DNA from: an uncultured Oscillospiraceae bacterium
GTDB lineage: Bacteria > Bacillota > Clostridia > Oscillospirales > Oscillospiraceae
Length of the DNA: 32,417 nucleotides
Direction of reading: 5' to 3'
Assembly: GCA_947631865.1 (NCBI GenBank)
Contig: CANRNF010000032.1
Coordinates: 1 to 32,417 of the forward strand
In this document: in pieces, positions 29,888 through 32,417 of the stretch
How the letters are laid out: each line of letters opens with the position of its first letter
Numbering within the stretch: the first letter of the stretch is position 1
The notes under the pieces: generated by a model
Told to the model about the DNA's origin: nothing
The model's input: only the letters and a program-made list of their open reading frames with translations
Database searches by the model: none
Translations under genes and position numbers: made by a program

Positions 29888-29915
29888 CACAAGGGCGGCT
29901 TTCGCCGCCCTTGTG
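29888..29915 (-). terminator. GAPDH gene terminator
   Basis: CACAAGGGCGGC (29888-29899) pairs with GCCGCCCTTGTG (29904-29915) over TTTC, 15 bp after the stop codon. The minus strand continues TTCTGCTATTTT, a weak T-run. Confidence 0.85.
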
Positions 29916-29929
29916 AAAGGAAAGGCTGA

Positions 29930-30970
<1,041 letters not shown>

Positions 30971-31023
30971 CTAAAAGTAATTTAGAACTTTTTAGCGCCG
31001 GCCATAGATAGCCAAGCATAGGT

Positions 31024-31052
31024 ATTATACACTACTCATCCCTGCTTTTCCA
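31024..31052 (-). promoter_or_regulatory. GAPDH promoter
   Basis: Minus strand: TGGAAA (31047-31052), 17 bases, TATAAT (31024-31029), leaving a leader of about 60 bases to the start codon. Confidence 0.75.
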
Positions 31053-31132
31053 GTGTTTTCACAAAAAAAGGGCAACAAATCCGTTACAGTTTTTCCGCCA
31101 GCCATGGGCCGGGCGGTTTTTTCCCGCAGGGA

Positions 31133-31161
31133 TTGCTCTTTTCAAAAGGATTTGATATGAT
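31133..31161 (+). promoter_or_regulatory. Promoter of the histidine-kinase-like gene
   Basis: TTGCTC (31133-31138), 17 bases, TATGAT (31156-31161). The leader to ATG 31227 is about 60 bases. The stretch 31053-31132 shows nothing else clear. Confidence 0.6.
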
Positions 31162-31226
31162 ATGTGTGTAAATCAGGGAAACGGCCCTGTGAATATGACC
31201 AAGCCGCACCACATAAAAGAGAGAGT

Positions 31227-32309
31227 ATGGGTAAAGATATGAGCTTGCTGCCGGAGGACCTGGGGGCGCTGTTCGAGCTGGACCGCGACCCCGCATTGGG
31301 CGTAGACGAGAGCGGAAAGATCCTCTTCATAAACCCCGCCGCGGCGTCGCTGTTCGGCCTGGGGCCCGGGGACAGCGCCTGGGACGCGGTGCCGGAGGAC
31401 ATTTTGGCCGACCCCTCGGAGCGGTTCATAGCCGCCTTCCGGACGGGCAGACGGAGCTTCACCATGTCCGTGACCCGGATGGGCGGCGCGGCGGTGTGTA
31501 AGTTTACCCCCGCGGCGGTCCTCCCCCCCGCCCCGGCCCAGACCGGCGCCCTGCAGACGCTTTCGGCCACGCTGATGAACGTCCGCATGGCCATCGACGC
31601 CCTGGTGTGCCGCACCAGGGCGGAGGAGGACCCCGCCCTGCAGGAGACCACCCAGACCCTGTACCGGGAGTACCACCGGATGCTCCGGTCCTGCCGCCAC
31701 ATGGCCATGGCCGCCGGCATCCAGGGGGATTCCCTCCCCTTCACCCCCCGGTGCGTGGATCTGGCCGTCCTTTGCCGGGACATGTGCGACACGGTGGGCC
31801 GGCTCATTGAGGACATGGGCATCGCCATCACCTTCAGGGTGGACGACGGGATGCTCCTGACCATGGCGGACGTGGACCTTCTGGAGTCCATGCTGGCCAA
31901 CCTTCTCACCAACAGCATCACCCACTGCCGCCCCGGCGACACCATCCGGGTGGGTCTGTCCCGGCTGGGGGACCGGTTCGTCCTGGCGGTAGAGGACCCG
32001 GGCAGCGGTATTTCCCCGGAAAAGCTGGCCTCCGTCCTCTCCCAGGAGGGCATGAACGATGAGGCCGGCGCGGGACTGGGCCTATTCCTGGCACGGGGCA
32101 TCGCCGAGCGCCATGGGGGCTCTATGATCCTGGAGAGCCGCCCCGGCAAGGGGCTGTCCGTGCGGATATCCATCCCCTACAAGCAGACCGGGGACATGAC
32201 CCTGAACTCGCCAATGACCCGCTACCGGGCTGACGGCATGACCAGGGTGCTCACGGAGCTGAGCGTATTTCTCGACAAGAAATACTATACCCGGAAGTAT
32301 TTCGATTGA
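31227..32309 (+). CDS. PAS-like sensor protein with HATPase domain, atypical histidine kinase
   Basis: A 360-residue protein without signal peptide or membrane segment, so cytoplasmic. ATG 31227 has GAGAGAG just upstream. Residues ~10-95 look like a PAS-type sensor (LGVDESGKILFINPAAASLFGL). Residues ~106-165 form the dimerisation helices, LQTLSATLMNVRMAIDALV and LYREYHRMLRSCRHM. The HATPase_c domain covers about 210-318: N box LLESMLANLLTNSITH (Asn225, Asn229), G1 box EDPGSGIS (Asp257), G2 box GAGLGLFLARGIAERHGG. The first dimerisation helix has no His where the phosphoacceptor should be. No response regulator gene is adjacent in the window. The last 40 residues are an extension of unknown role. 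Confidence 0.85.
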   Translation: MGKDMSLLPEDLGALFELDRDPALGVDESGKILFINPAAASLFGLGPGDSAWDAVPEDILADPSERFIAAFRTGRRSFTMSVTRMGGAAVCKFTPAAVLPPAPAQTGALQTLSATLMNVRMAIDALVCRTRAEEDPALQETTQTLYREYHRMLRSCRHMAMAAGIQGDSLPFTPRCVDLAVLCRDMCDTVGRLIEDMGIAITFRVDDGMLLTMADVDLLESMLANLLTNSITHCRPGDTIRVGLSRLGDRFVLAVEDPGSGISPEKLASVLSQEGMNDEAGAGLGLFLARGIAERHGGSMILESRPGKGLSVRISIPYKQTGDMTLNSPMTRYRADGMTRVLTELSVFLDKKYYTRKYFD

Positions 32310-32351
32310 ACCCGACAAATAACAAAAAGACGCACTTTTGAGTGACGTGGT

Positions 32352-32389
32352 AAAAAGATGGTAGACACGAAAGTGCCTACCATCTTTTT
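32352..32389 (+). terminator. Strong hairpin with GAAA tetraloop after the kinase gene
   Basis: AAAAAGATGGTAG (32352-32364) pairs perfectly with CTACCATCTTTTT (32377-32389). An inner CAC-GAAA-GTG caps it. The T5 tail makes it a good terminator for the kinase gene, but its sequence also recalls the end of an IS3-like insertion sequence. Confidence 0.75.
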
Positions 32390-32417
32390 GTGCTAGAATG
32401 AAGGAAAGGGGTGAGAA
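32390..32417 (+). promoter_or_regulatory. Leader and ribosome site of a gene beginning beyond the window
   Basis: After the hairpin, TAGAAT (32394-32399) is a possible -10 box and AAAGGGGTGA a strong ribosome site, four bases from the end of the window. A + strand gene almost certainly starts just outside. Confidence 0.5.

Overview
The window looks like a piece of the chromosome of a spore-forming, high-GC member of the Clostridia, probably the Oscillospiraceae. This rests on the mix of genes: a YpeB-type germination protein, a SpoVB-like flippase next to MazG, HU and RqcP, a DacF-type carboxypeptidase and an SLH cell-surface protein, all in GC-rich DNA. The assignment to family is inference; no rRNA is present.

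Positions 1-6600 are the right arm of a prophage, running from tail fibre to lysis, all on the + strand. It opens inside an alanine-rich repeat protein (1-405), then a 588-residue tail or receptor-binding protein (418-2184). The C-terminus of that protein is a variable repeat (VR, 2001-2148). A 148-bp near-copy of it, the template repeat (TR, 2250-2397), lies just downstream, and a reverse transcriptase with a YMDD box follows (from 2628). VR and TR differ at 10 positions and every one is an adenine in the TR: 10 of 22 template adenines are changed and none of the 126 other bases. This is a diversity-generating retroelement (DGR), and the most notable system in the window. It has no visible Avd gene, and its RT carries IGGYIDA where DGR RTs normally have a GxxxSQ motif. 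A tightly packed set follows: unknown protein, XkdX-like protein, coiled-coil membrane protein, two holin-like membrane proteins, an endolysin, and a small membrane protein. The prophage ends at the 3' end of a tRNA-Val(GAC) gene, a typical phage attachment position.

Positions 6800-16400 are host chromosome: a zinc-ribbon membrane protein under a promoter with an 11-bp inverted repeat, ypeB, the divergent aminoacyl-tRNA synthetase genes gltX and trpS with overlapping -35 boxes, a palindromic intergenic repeat, three overlapping small genes of unknown function, and a large secreted SLH-anchored NlpC/P60-type protein.

Positions 16400-23600 hold serC-serA (serine synthesis), mtaB (tRNA modification), a cysteine desulfurase, an ECF-type sigma factor with its probable membrane anti-sigma factor, and a P-loop protein. 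Positions 23600-32417 hold a structured intergenic region, pgi, a D,D-carboxypeptidase, the rqcP-hup-mazG-spoVB-like cluster, a GAPDH gene, and a histidine-kinase-like protein that lacks an obvious phosphoacceptor histidine. The right edge carries a strong hairpin and the leader of a gene that starts outside the window.

A recurring device on the minus strand is a terminator-like hairpin whose 3' arm is the Shine-Dalgarno sequence of the next gene (ypeB, the 80-residue gene at 12367-12609, and the carboxypeptidase).
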